A DNA stretch of 37,396 nt from an uncultured Prevotella sp. (lineage in GTDB: Bacteria > Bacteroidota > Bacteroidia > Bacteroidales > Bacteroidaceae), in contig ONLG01000022.1 in the NCBI GenBank assembly GCA_900318625.1, positions 1 to 37,396 on the forward strand. The letters are read 5' to 3'. The translations under genes and the position numbers were made by a program. Below the pieces are notes generated by a model. The model saw nothing but the letters and a program-made list of their open reading frames with translations, was not told where the DNA came from and did not search any database. Shown here one piece after another: positions 8,022-15,035 of the stretch; within the stretch, counting starts at the first letter, position 1; the number at the start of each line of letters is the position of its first letter.

Positions 8022-8506
8022 GATGTATGAAGTGTTATTTTGTTTTTGTATTCTGCTACATTGGAGGGTCTTTCTCCCTCTTGTTGAAAGTTCATGTCAG
8101 ATATGGGTTCCTATGCTGACATTTGCTTTTCTTTCTCTTCCCTTACTTCGGAAAACTGATGTAAAGATAAGAAAACAAACCGAGAAACGAGAAACAAAAC
8201 GGAAACAAGAAACAGTCTTTTATGTCTTTTTAAGAGTGAGTTTAGCAAACATTGGAAAATTCAAATTATCGCTTAAAGCATTGATACTTAGCGCATTTAC
8301 TTTCATTTGTTTTCTTGTCTTTTCAAACGCATTTTTGAGGACTAAGATATTCTTGACATCCTGTTCATTGTTGTCTTAACCACTTTCATTGTCTTTAATA
8401 TCGAAGATTGCTTACGCTACCTTTTTGTACAAAGTTACAATTATTCTACGAAAGTCAGCACAAGACCTTGTCAAAATAAACAAAAAGACTTCAAAATGAC
8501 AATTTG
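8022..8506. other. Non-coding region upstream of the integrases (possible att end)
   Basis: This 485-nt AT-rich stretch has no credible gene. It holds ATGTCAG (8094-8100) pairing with CTGACAT (8116-8122). It also holds GAGGG (8064-8068) pairing with CCCTC (8076-8080). Four GAAAC motifs lie at 8184-8188, 8191-8195, 8202-8206 and 8209-8213. A minus-strand -7 box (TAACTTTG complement) is at 8430-8437. The region probably contains the integrase leader, integrase-binding sites and one element end. I found no convincing matching repeat on the left side, so the att core is not defined. Confidence 0.45.
8430..8437 (-). promoter_or_regulatory. Possible -7 promoter box upstream of the integrase pair
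   Basis: On the minus strand this reads TAACTTTG, a match to TAnnTTTG. It lies about 400 nt from the integrase start, so the leader would be unusually long, and no -33 TTTG is seen at 19 nt. It may instead be a flanking chromosomal promoter. Confidence 0.35.
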
Positions 8507-8851
8507 TTAGAAAATAGCAGCAATGCGGCGAATCTGCTTTAGCTTCTCCATAAACGAGGCATCGCGCTCGGCCATCAGCATGTCATATTCGTTCTGCATA
8601 GCCAGCAGGGGAGCGGCATCCACACCGAGAGCTGCCTCCATCATCATGGCCAGTTCGGGACTAAGCGCCCGCTTGCCGTTCAACATCTCGTTGAAGGCAG
8701 AATAGGATACGCCTATCTCCTTCGCCAGTCCACGTTGCGAGATGCCACGGTATATCAGTTCGTCCTTCAATACCTCACCGGGATGCGTGGGCTGATAGGG
8801 CTTCAAATTATTAGCTATCATCTGCGGATTAACTCCTTCAAGTGTGGTCAT
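8507..8851 (-). CDS. HigA-family antitoxin / XRE-type regulator, without adjacent toxin
   Basis: A 114-residue HTH protein of the HigA antidote type. It has the family opening PTHPGEVLKDELIYRGISQR (about 20-39), then LAKEIGVSYSAFNEMLNGKR, the XRE helix-turn-helix. HigA normally pairs with a HigB RNase toxin encoded just upstream. Here the upstream gene is a membrane protein and no HigB-like frame exists on either side. A strong Shine-Dalgarno sequence (AAAAGGAGG) precedes the ATG, which is uncommon in this phylum. It may be a stranded antitoxin, or a regulator of the membrane-protein gene 44 nt upstream. Confidence 0.82.
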   Translation of the reverse strand: MTTLEGVNPQMIANNLKPYQPTHPGEVLKDELIYRGISQRGLAKEIGVSYSAFNEMLNGKRALSPELAMMMEAALGVDAAPLLAMQNEYDMLMAERDASFMEKLKQIRRIAAIF

Positions 8852-8895
8852 AATTCGTCCTCCTTTTACTTATAATGGTTAGACAATTCTGTTAT

Positions 8896-9855
8896 TTAAA
8901 CATCACGCAAGCTTTCTTCCATGTCTGGGACAGCATCTACCAATTCGCGAAGGAACTCGGTGGAAGCCAGTTTGTCCAGTATCTCTTGCTTGGTTCCCAC
9001 GACAACAAGGCGACTGCTTATATACGGCGACTGGCTGTTGCCAACCTGGAACACTATGTCGCGCAACTCATCGCTACCGCTAAACTGACATGGTGGAGGA
9101 ATAACCTTTATCCTCAGAAAAGATGTTCCTTTTGCGGTTGCATACTCCGTTGTCATCTCTATGGGCGGAAACTCGCCACGTTCGGGCACGCCTTCAACCA
9201 CCCTCCGACGAATCGCCTTCAGCATCTTACGTATCCTTTCTTCAATATCCACCACATCTATGCTGTCGGCTTTTCCAATACAGAACAAAGGCACCAGTGC
9301 CAGCGACAGCACCCAGAGCCATAAGGCCGACACCTGGAAAGCCTGCTTCTGAGCAGCATAGAAAAAGCATACCACCATCGACGCGCCAGCGAACATCAGT
9401 ACCCACTTATTGCTCAGCATATTCTTCAGCGACCGATAGGCTCGCCTACGCCATGTGAGCCACAAGCCGCACGACAGCGGCACGAGCAACAGCCACACAT
9501 ACCAGACTGATGCCACCAACAGCCCTGAAGTCTTATTGTGCGAGAACCAGTAGTCGTGGTAGAACGTATCTGGCTGGCCCGTGAACAGCTGGCACACGGC
9601 ATCTGTCATCCTAACCAACGGCACCACAACCCAGGTTGAGCTGAACAGCGAGGGAGCAGCATAGTCGTATGCCACAAGGAATGTATATATCAGTGCGAAC
9701 CACAGCAGCCACCTGCTCCTAATCCACATGGCAACCGACAGACCGATGCGGCCAAGAGCCAGCACCATCGGAACAAGCAGAGAGCCACCCTCACACCATT
9801 CAGCCAGGACAAACCAGGCAAACACCAAGCTCAGCAGCATATCAACATACTTCAT
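8896..9855 (-). CDS. Multi-pass membrane protein of unknown function
   Basis: A 319-residue protein with about five or six hydrophobic segments in the first 190 residues (for example LLSLVFAWFVLAEW and SVWYVWLLLVPLSCGLWLTW). A soluble C-terminal part follows (about 195-319). Residues around 205-235 are charged, and the sequence ends in a helical Glu/Asp-rich tail. No catalytic motif or known family was recognised. The ATG at 9855 is supported by a clear AGGAGGG site just upstream. The HigA-type gene follows 44 nt downstream, also with a strong ribosome site, so the two probably form one operon. Its function, and whether it is linked to toxin-antitoxin activity, is unknown. Confidence 0.7.
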   Translation of the reverse strand: MKYVDMLLSLVFAWFVLAEWCEGGSLLVPMVLALGRIGLSVAMWIRSRWLLWFALIYTFLVAYDYAAPSLFSSTWVVVPLVRMTDAVCQLFTGQPDTFYHDYWFSHNKTSGLLVASVWYVWLLLVPLSCGLWLTWRRRAYRSLKNMLSNKWVLMFAGASMVVCFFYAAQKQAFQVSALWLWVLSLALVPLFCIGKADSIDVVDIEERIRKMLKAIRRRVVEGVPERGEFPPIEMTTEYATAKGTSFLRIKVIPPPCQFSGSDELRDIVFQVGNSQSPYISSRLVVVGTKQEILDKLASTEFLRELVDAVPDMEESLRDV

Positions 9856-9861
9856 ATCTCA

Positions 9862-9869
9862 CCCTCCTT
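9862..9869 (-). promoter_or_regulatory. Strong Shine-Dalgarno site of the membrane-protein gene
   Basis: The minus strand reads AAGGAGGG shortly before the ATG at 9855. Shine-Dalgarno sites are rare among neighbouring genes, so this supports the start and suggests a different translational style for this two-gene unit. Confidence 0.6.
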
Positions 9870-9972
9870 TTTTAGACGTTTTATATCCGAAAAAAGACGC
9901 AACAGCAGCATTACTGACTACTCCCACATATACAGAGCCGCCACAATAAGATAATCTATCACTGCTCTGTTG

Positions 9973-9980
9973 CAAAATTA
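9973..9980 (-). promoter_or_regulatory. -7 promoter box of the membrane-protein/HigA unit
   Basis: The minus strand reads TAATTTTG, matching TAnnTTTG. The leader to the ATG at 9855 would be about 110 nt. It is divergent from the crcB promoter about 60 nt away. Confidence 0.45.
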
Positions 9981-10036
9981 AACATTATGAGCGGATAATT
10001 TCAGAACTCTTAGATATAAATGCGGAGTATTATATG

Positions 10037-10044
10037 TACTTTTG
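10037..10044 (+). promoter_or_regulatory. -7 promoter box of crcB
   Basis: TACTTTTG matches TAnnTTTG and would give a leader of about 85 nt before the crcB ATG at 10133. No TTTG is present 19 nt upstream. Confidence 0.5.
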
Positions 10045-10049
10045 TATGA

Positions 10050-10099
10050 ATAAACAAGTAAAAGCGAAAGAACCGCTCTGGAATATACCTGTTGTTTAT
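10050..10099 (+). promoter_or_regulatory. Structured leader of crcB
   Basis: ATAAACAA (10050-10057) pairs perfectly with TTGTTTAT (10092-10099), enclosing a smaller AGCG/CGCT stem (10063-10066 with 10074-10077). It starts a few nt after the predicted transcription start. The conserved core of the known fluoride riboswitch (a GGNGATGG-like segment) is not seen, so this is not called as that class. Confidence 0.35.
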
Positions 10100-10132
10100 A
10101 AAGTGAAACAGACAATTCAGAATTAATAGCAA

Positions 10133-10501
10133 ATGATTAAAGATATCGTTATTGTTGGTATTGGTAGTGGTATTGGCGGCATCTGCCGTTACCTGATATC
10201 ACTTTTCTTATGCCAGGCACGTAATGGATTTCCATGGGGAACATTTACAGTCAATACTGCTGGCTGCCTTTTAATTGGAATACTATGGGGACTGACGAGC
10301 CGTTTCCATCATTTATCTCCATCTTTCTCTCTGTTCCTTATGGTTGGCTTTTGTGGGGGATTCACTACATTTTCAACGTTCTCAAAAGAAGGACTGACTC
10401 TGCTACAAGCCAATAATTACATTTTGTTCTCGCTCTATGTGATTGGCAGTTTGGGATTAGGAATTATGGCAGTAGCATTAGGATATTTTATAACCAAGTA
10501 A
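10133..10501 (+). CDS. crcB: Fluoride ion channel CrcB/Fluc
   Basis: A 122-residue protein with four transmembrane helices, the usual size for CrcB. It forms dual-topology dimers that export fluoride through the inner membrane. Family motifs are present: GSGIGGICRYLIS near the N-terminus, WGTFTVNTAGCLLIG with the conserved Asn-Thr pair, and GFCGGFTTFSTFS with the TTFSTFS segment that lines the pore and binds the central sodium ion. It is a single-gene unit convergent with guaA, and a shared bidirectional terminator lies between them. The family call is firm. Confidence 0.93.
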   Translation: MIKDIVIVGIGSGIGGICRYLISLFLCQARNGFPWGTFTVNTAGCLLIGILWGLTSRFHHLSPSFSLFLMVGFCGGFTTFSTFSKEGLTLLQANNYILFSLYVIGSLGLGIMAVALGYFITK

Positions 10502-10539
10502 GCTACCATAATAGAATTGCTATCATATAGATAAAAATT

Positions 10540-10571
10540 ATGAGCCATATCGTTTTGTGGATATGGCTCAT
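10540..10571. terminator. Bidirectional terminator between crcB and guaA
   Basis: ATGAGCCATATC (10540-10551) pairs perfectly with GATATGGCTCAT (10560-10571) across an 8-nt loop. T-rich sequence follows on both sides (ATTTGTTT on plus, AATTTTTAT on minus), so it can serve both convergent genes. A second small stem (GCTGCC 10585-10590 with GGCAGC 10601-10606) lies closer to guaA. Confidence 0.8.
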
Positions 10572-10627
10572 ATTTGTTTAGGGTGCTGCCGGATACGTTG
10601 GGCAGCGGTGTGAAAGAGGTCGGAGGA

Positions 10628-12168
10628 CTACTCCCACTCTATTGTCGATGGTGGTTTTGAAGAGATGTCATAGCAAACGCGGTTTACTCCCTTCACCTTG
10701 TTTATAATCTCGTTGCTCACCTTTGCAAGGAAGTCGTAAGGCAGGTGGGCCCAGTCGGCTGTCATGGCATCGGTGCTGGTTACGGCTCGCAGTGCTACGG
10801 GGTTCTCGTAGGTACGCTCGTCGCCCATCACTCCCACGCTGCGAACCGTGGCGAGAAGCACAGCTCCGGCCTGCCATACCTTATTATATAATATATCGCC
10901 ATCGTCGCACTTGTACTCTCGGAGTGAACGGATGTAGATGTCGTCGGCATCCTGAAGCACTCTCACTCGCTCGGGTGTGATGTCGCCCAGTATGCGCACT
11001 GCCAGTCCCGGTCCCGGGAAGGGATGGCGGCTGATTAGATGCTCGGGCATCTGGAGCTGGCGGCCCACACGACGCACCTCGTCCTTGAACAGCCACTTGA
11101 GCGGCTCGCACAGCTTGAGATGCATCTCTTCGGGCAGTCCACCTACGTTGTGGTGGCTCTTGATGACCTTGCCCGTGATGTTGAGCGACTCTATGCGGTC
11201 GGGGTATATCGCGCATCTGTAATCTTCTTAGCCTCGGCATTGAACACCTCAACGAAGTCGCGGCCAATAATCTTTCGCTTCGTCTCGGGATCTGTGACTC
11301 CGGCGAGGTCGGTAAAGAACTTCTCGCTCGCGTCAACGCCTATTACATTGAGGCCGAGTCCGCGATAGTCATCCATGACCTGCTGAAACTCGTTCTTGCG
11401 CAACATTCCGTGGTCAACGAATATGCAGGTGAGGTTGCTGCCTATGGCTTTGTTGAGCAGAACGGCAGCCACCGAAGAGTCGACTCCGCCGGAAAGTCCG
11501 AGGATTACCCTGTCGGTACCAATCTGCTGCTTCAGCTCTGCCACCGTGGTATCGATGAACGAGGCTGCACTCCACTGCTGCCGTGAACCGCAGATGTCTA
11601 CCACAAAGTTCTTCAAGAGCAGCGACCCCTGCAACGTGTGGAACACCTCGGGATGGAACTGCACAGCCCACACTCCCTTGCTGCCGTCGGTTGGTCTTTT
11701 CTTTGCAAAGGCTGCATACTTCACGTCAGCTGTAGATGCTATGCACTCGTAGCCCTCAGGAATGGCGGTGATGGTGTCGCCGTGGCTCATCCACACCTGT
11801 GAGTGCTGCTCGAAGCCCTTGAACAGGGGATTGGCAGTGTCGACAGTCTGCAAGTGGGCACGTCCATACTCTCGCGAGTCTGTCTTCTCGACCTTTCCGC
11901 CATTAGCATAAGAGATGTATTGCGAGCCATAGCAGATGCCCAGCACCGGCACTTTGCCCACAAAGCGGCTCAGGTCTACCTTGAAGGCTTCTGGGTCGTG
12001 AACGCTGTATGGCGAGCCGCTCAGGATTACTCCTATCACCTCGCTGTCGTCCTCAGGATATTTGTTGTAAGGCAGAATCTCGCAGAACGTGTCAAGCTCT
12101 CGCACACGACGGCCTATGAGCTGAGTGGTCTGCGAACCGAAATCAAGGATTATTATCTTCTGTTGCAT
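10628..12168 (-). pseudogene. guaA: GMP synthase, glutamine-hydrolysing, disrupted by a frameshifting deletion
   Basis: Two consecutive frames together make a nearly complete GMP synthase, which converts XMP to GMP with ATP and glutamine. The first frame (12168 to 11191) has the class I amidotransferase domain with Cys79 (GICYGSQ) and His172/Glu174 (QFHPEV). It also has the ATP-pyrophosphatase loop SGGVDSS at 226-232. It then runs out of frame after KKITDA and stops at TAG. From 11209 the other frame resumes with IYPDRIES and continues through the dimerisation domain to IEWE. Other GMP synthases have about seven residues (FLAQGT-like) between these parts. Only two bases remain, so about 19 nt are missing near 11210-11212. 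Restored length would be about 519 residues, normal for the family. Either the gene is inactive or the assembly has an error. Confidence 0.88.
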
Positions 12169-12200
12169 GAGTTATGATATTATTCTTTTAATATGTTCGG

Positions 12201-12231
12201 CAAAGTTACTATTAACCGAGCGATTTACAAA
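12201..12231 (-). promoter_or_regulatory. Promoter of guaA with both boxes
   Basis: On the minus strand TTTG (12231-12228) is followed after exactly 19 nt by TAACTTTG (12208-12201), the full Bacteroidota consensus. The ATG at 12168 is 32 nt downstream. An intact promoter in front of a broken gene suggests the break is recent or an artefact. Confidence 0.75.
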
Positions 12232-12238
12232 GAAAAAG

Positions 12239-12265
12239 CCCCTCTTTGTTTTATATTGTGAGGGG
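12239..12265 (-). terminator. Terminator of the MurU-type gene
   Basis: CCCCTC (12239-12244) pairs with GAGGGG (12260-12265). On the minus strand the stem is followed by CTTTTTCTTT. The T tract overlaps the -33 box of the guaA promoter. Confidence 0.6.
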
Positions 12266-12299
12266 TGAAGGGGGATTGTGGATAGACCATAGTTGGGTA

Positions 12300-13133
12300 T
12301 CATCCCTCCATAAGGAACTTCTCAGCCTTGTCGAGCGAGTCGAGTTTTCCTACATCAATCATCTTCAGGTCGTTTTTTACGCAACCAACGATTTTAGCTC
12401 GGTGGCACGTTTGCAAGTAGAAGTCGATGATTGAGAAGCGGTCAGGGAACTGCTGCATGAGTGGGAACAGGCGCGGCGAGAAGCTGTGTATTCCCGAGAA
12501 CGCAAACAGGTAGAACGTGCGCGAAGCGTTTGGCGAGTGCCGCTGCGACAACGAGGTGGGCCGATTGTCTGTGCGAAGCCGACAGCTCATGGTGTTGCTG
12601 TCTATCTCAAGGCCGTCAGCAGTGCGCATCCACTCGTATGGGCTCTTAATCTCGCCTGTGGCCGTGTTAGTCCAGCCCATCAGCCGCATAGCGTTGTCGA
12701 AGATAAGGTAACGTGACGTAGCTCGGCGGCTCACCAGCAACACCGCATCTTCGTCGCTCAGGTGCTGGCGTGCAAACCAGTTGTAATCTACATTGTCGAG
12801 GATGTCTACGTTATGAATCAGCACCGGCTCGTCGTCGGCAAACAGTGGAATAGCCTTGCGCACTCCCCCACCCGTCTCGAGTAACTGCTCGCTTTCGTCA
12901 CTTATCCTTATATCCACCCCGAAATTATCGTTAGCCGCAAGGAAATCAACTATCTGACTGGCAAAATGATGCACATTGACCACTATTCTCACATATCCAG
13001 CCGCTTTCAGACGGGTTATGACGTGTTCGAGCAACGTCACCCCGCCAACAGGCACCAGTGCCTTCGGCATCTTGTCGGTAAGCGGTTTGAGACGCGTTCC
13101 CAGTCCAGCCGCAAATATCATTGCTTGTTTCAT
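12300..13133 (-). CDS. Sugar-1-phosphate nucleotidyltransferase, MurU-type
   Basis: A 277-residue nucleotidyltransferase with the pyrophosphorylase signature at the N-terminus: AAGLGTRLKPLT (8-19), then Lys24 (PKALVPVGG). A metal-binding Asp follows at about 110 (HNVDILDN). The size and the partner gene fit MurU, which makes UDP-MurNAc from MurNAc-1-phosphate and so bypasses fosfomycin-sensitive MurA. The gene lies 39 nt downstream of the AmgK-type kinase fusion in the same operon, which supports this substrate. Residues about 180-205 (Ser/Arg/Thr-rich) look like an insertion compared with the compact family. A GlcNAc-1-phosphate or other hexose substrate cannot be excluded. Confidence 0.8.
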   Translation of the reverse strand: MKQAMIFAAGLGTRLKPLTDKMPKALVPVGGVTLLEHVITRLKAAGYVRIVVNVHHFASQIVDFLAANDNFGVDIRISDESEQLLETGGGVRKAIPLFADDEPVLIHNVDILDNVDYNWFARQHLSDEDAVLLVSRRATSRYLIFDNAMRLMGWTNTATGEIKSPYEWMRTADGLEIDSNTMSCRLRTDNRPTSLSQRHSPNASRTFYLFAFSGIHSFSPRLFPLMQQFPDRFSIIDFYLQTCHRAKIVGCVKNDLKMIDVGKLDSLDKAEKFLMEG

Positions 13134-13172
13134 GCTTTTATATTTAAAGTTTCGCTTGTGCCAAAGCCTGAA

Positions 13173-14657
13173 TTACTCTCCTAACGTTTGTGTGATACCC
13201 TGTTCGCGGTGGCACAGCAACACTTTCACTCCATATTTCCGATGTATATGCTCGGCCAGGTGCTGCGCACTGTAAACCGAACGATGCTGTCCGCCGGTGC
13301 ATCCAAAGCAGAACATCAGCGACGTGAAGCCACGTTCTATATACCTCTCGACGTGTTTGTCGGCCAATCGGTACACGCTCTGTAAGAATTCCAGTATCTC
13401 GCCATCGTCCTCGAGGAAGCGTATCACTGGCTCGTCCAGGCCCGTCAGCTTCTTGTAAGGCTCATAACGTCCTGGGTTGTGTGTGCTTCGACAGTCAAAA
13501 ACATATCCTCCACCGTTGCCTGTAGGGTCTTGGGGAATACCTTTCTTATATGAGAAACTGAATATACGCACTACAAGCGAGGGCACGTTGTCAGCTTTCT
13601 CACCAGCGAGTTCTTTCTTCTCTACCGGGAAAGCCTCTGTCAACCGACGCAGCACATCCATCAGATATGGATATGGAAATGGCACACGCCTGCTATGCTG
13701 AGCTCTGTTGTCGTTGAAAGCAATCAGTTGGCGCAGATTGTTGATTGCCGGAGGTATGCTATCAAGGAAATGCTTCTTTCGCTCAAAATACCCGCGGAAG
13801 CCGTAAGCCCCCAGCACCTGCAGTGTGCGGAAGAGCACAAAGAGCGACAGGCGTTCGACGAAGTGATGCACCGAGGGTACTTCCACATATCTGCTCAGCT
13901 CATCATGGTAGACGCGGAGCAACCGACGACGCAGGTTGGCAGGATATTTAGCAGAAGCCTGCCACAGAAACGAAGCCAAATCATAGTAGAACGGTCCCTT
14001 GCGACCACCCTGAAAATCTATGAAATGGGGATTGCCTTCATCGTCAATCATCACGTTGCGCGCCTGAAAATCACGATAAAGGAAGCCCTCTGTTTGCTCA
14101 TTGAGCAAGTCTTTGGCCAACAGGCGGAAGCTGGCTTCGAGCTTCAGCTCGTTGAAATCAATCTGAGTGGCTTTCAGAAAGCAATATTTAAAATAGTTCA
14201 GGTCGAACATCACACCGTCGTGATCGAACTCGGGCTGCGGATAGCAGTTGCTCCAGTCGATTGCCGCAACACCTTGGAACTGCATGGCAGGGAGCTTCTT
14301 TATCGTCCGAAGCAGCAAGGCTGTCTCTTCCCGATCATAGCAGCCTCCTTTGCCGCGTCCTCGGCTTATGGCATCGAACAGCGACTGGCCGCCAAGATCT
14401 TCCTGGATGTAGCGCATTTCGTCATCATCCACAGTCAGCACTCGTGGCACTGGCAGCTGTTGCTCGGCAAAATGTTTGGCAAGATAAATGAAAGCGTGGT
14501 TCTCCTCTCTGCTTGTTCCTACGGTTCCAATAACGCTTCGGCCATCACCACCTACCATCCTGAAATACAAGCGGTTACTACCCGCCCCCTCAAGCTTTGT
14601 TACCGACACTGGCAGTTCTCCGCTCCATGAGCGATATAATTCTTTTAGCTTATGCAT
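13173..14657 (-). CDS. AmgK-type sugar kinase fused to a RapZ C-terminal domain
   Basis: A 494-residue two-domain protein. Residues 1 to about 340 are an aminoglycoside-phosphotransferase-fold kinase resembling AmgK, which phosphorylates MurNAc or GlcNAc at the anomeric carbon during wall recycling. Its catalytic loop reads YRDFQARN (194-201), with Tyr in place of the usual His, followed by the metal-binding FIDFQGG near 214. Residues 361-494 match the C-terminal domain of RapZ: VVRIFSFSYKKG, then DCRSTHNPGRY, and GCTGGQHRSV at 452-461. In E. coli that domain binds glucosamine-6-phosphate and the adapter controls glmS mRNA. The N-terminal P-loop part of RapZ is absent. With MurU downstream, the fusion suggests a kinase that senses an amino-sugar metabolite. 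Confidence 0.85.
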   Translation of the reverse strand: MHKLKELYRSWSGELPVSVTKLEGAGSNRLYFRMVGGDGRSVIGTVGTSREENHAFIYLAKHFAEQQLPVPRVLTVDDDEMRYIQEDLGGQSLFDAISRGRGKGGCYDREETALLLRTIKKLPAMQFQGVAAIDWSNCYPQPEFDHDGVMFDLNYFKYCFLKATQIDFNELKLEASFRLLAKDLLNEQTEGFLYRDFQARNVMIDDEGNPHFIDFQGGRKGPFYYDLASFLWQASAKYPANLRRRLLRVYHDELSRYVEVPSVHHFVERLSLFVLFRTLQVLGAYGFRGYFERKKHFLDSIPPAINNLRQLIAFNDNRAQHSRRVPFPYPYLMDVLRRLTEAFPVEKKELAGEKADNVPSLVVRIFSFSYKKGIPQDPTGNGGGYVFDCRSTHNPGRYEPYKKLTGLDEPVIRFLEDDGEILEFLQSVYRLADKHVERYIERGFTSLMFCFGCTGGQHRSVYSAQHLAEHIHRKYGVKVLLCHREQGITQTLGE

Positions 14658-14666
14658 ACCTGACGA

Positions 14667-14849
14667 TTATTGGTTCTTTCCGTTTCGTTTCCCAGCCTGT
14701 TTCTTGTCGTATTCCTGAAGGAAATGGTCAACGACAAACAGCAGCAAAACAATTCCTAATGTCATCCAAAACGACTCGGTAATCAACAGCAAGCCGCCAA
14801 TGACAACAAAAAACAGAAGGAACTTCTTCCAATTGATGTTTATTTTCAT
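14667..14849 (-). CDS. Small two-helix membrane protein
   Basis: A 60-residue protein with two hydrophobic stretches (KFLLFFVVIGGLLLITESFW and MTLGIVLLLFVVDHF) and a basic tail. It starts the operon; the kinase fusion follows 9 nt downstream. The ATG lies exactly 4 nt after the -7 box TAACTTTG, so the mRNA is probably leaderless. No family was recognised. A role with the wall-recycling enzymes is only suggested by the position. Confidence 0.7.
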   Translation of the reverse strand: MKININWKKFLLFFVVIGGLLLITESFWMTLGIVLLLFVVDHFLQEYDKKQAGKRNGKNQ

Positions 14850-14853
14850 GCTA

Positions 14854-14861
14854 CAAAGTTA
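14854..14861 (-). promoter_or_regulatory. -7 promoter box of the wall-recycling operon
   Basis: The minus strand reads TAACTTTG, then TAGC, then ATG. The box overlaps the left end of the first long direct repeat (14858-14925). A possible -33 TTTG (14887-14884) is 22 nt away inside that repeat. Confidence 0.6.
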
Positions 14862-14925
14862 AACAAAACGAGTGCAACGCGTGCAAAAAAGTACTTGCTT
14901 TTTTGCGGACATTGCCGAGTGAAAG
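14858..14925. repeat. Long direct repeat, copy 1 (68 bp)
   Basis: This copy begins GTTAAACAAAACGAGTGCAA and ends TTGCGGACATTGCCGAGTGA plus AAG. Its core GCAAAAAAG...CTTTTTTGC (14882-14905) can fold into an A/T-rich hairpin. Copy 2 follows after 19 nt with only a few substitutions and a 2-nt gap. Confidence 0.85.
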
Positions 14926-14944
14926 TAACTTAGACGAAGTCAGA

Positions 14945-15010
14945 GTTAAGCAAAACGAGTGCAATGCGTGCAAAAGAGCTTGCTTTTTTGCGGACATTGC
15001 CGAGTGAAAG
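14945..15010. repeat. Long direct repeat, copy 2 (66 bp)
   Basis: Nearly identical to copy 1 (GTTAAGCAAAACGAGTGCAA at the start, same 30-base right end). The core reads GCAAAAGAGCTTGCTTTTTT, again able to form a hairpin. Both copies fill the gap between the alkD-like gene and the wall-recycling operon, so they may act as terminator units or as a mobile intergenic repeat. Confidence 0.85.
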
Positions 15011-15035
15011 GAAAGTTCTATGACACGCCAACCAG

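Noticed and set aside
10050-10099. Fluoride riboswitch upstream of crcB
   Set aside because: The conserved core sequence of that class is not seen; only an unrelated-looking structured leader was noted.
13695-14630. A 311-codon open frame on the plus strand opposite the kinase fusion
   Set aside because: It runs antisense to a gene with clear domains and shows no family features. Codon bias of the minus-strand gene explains the lack of stops.
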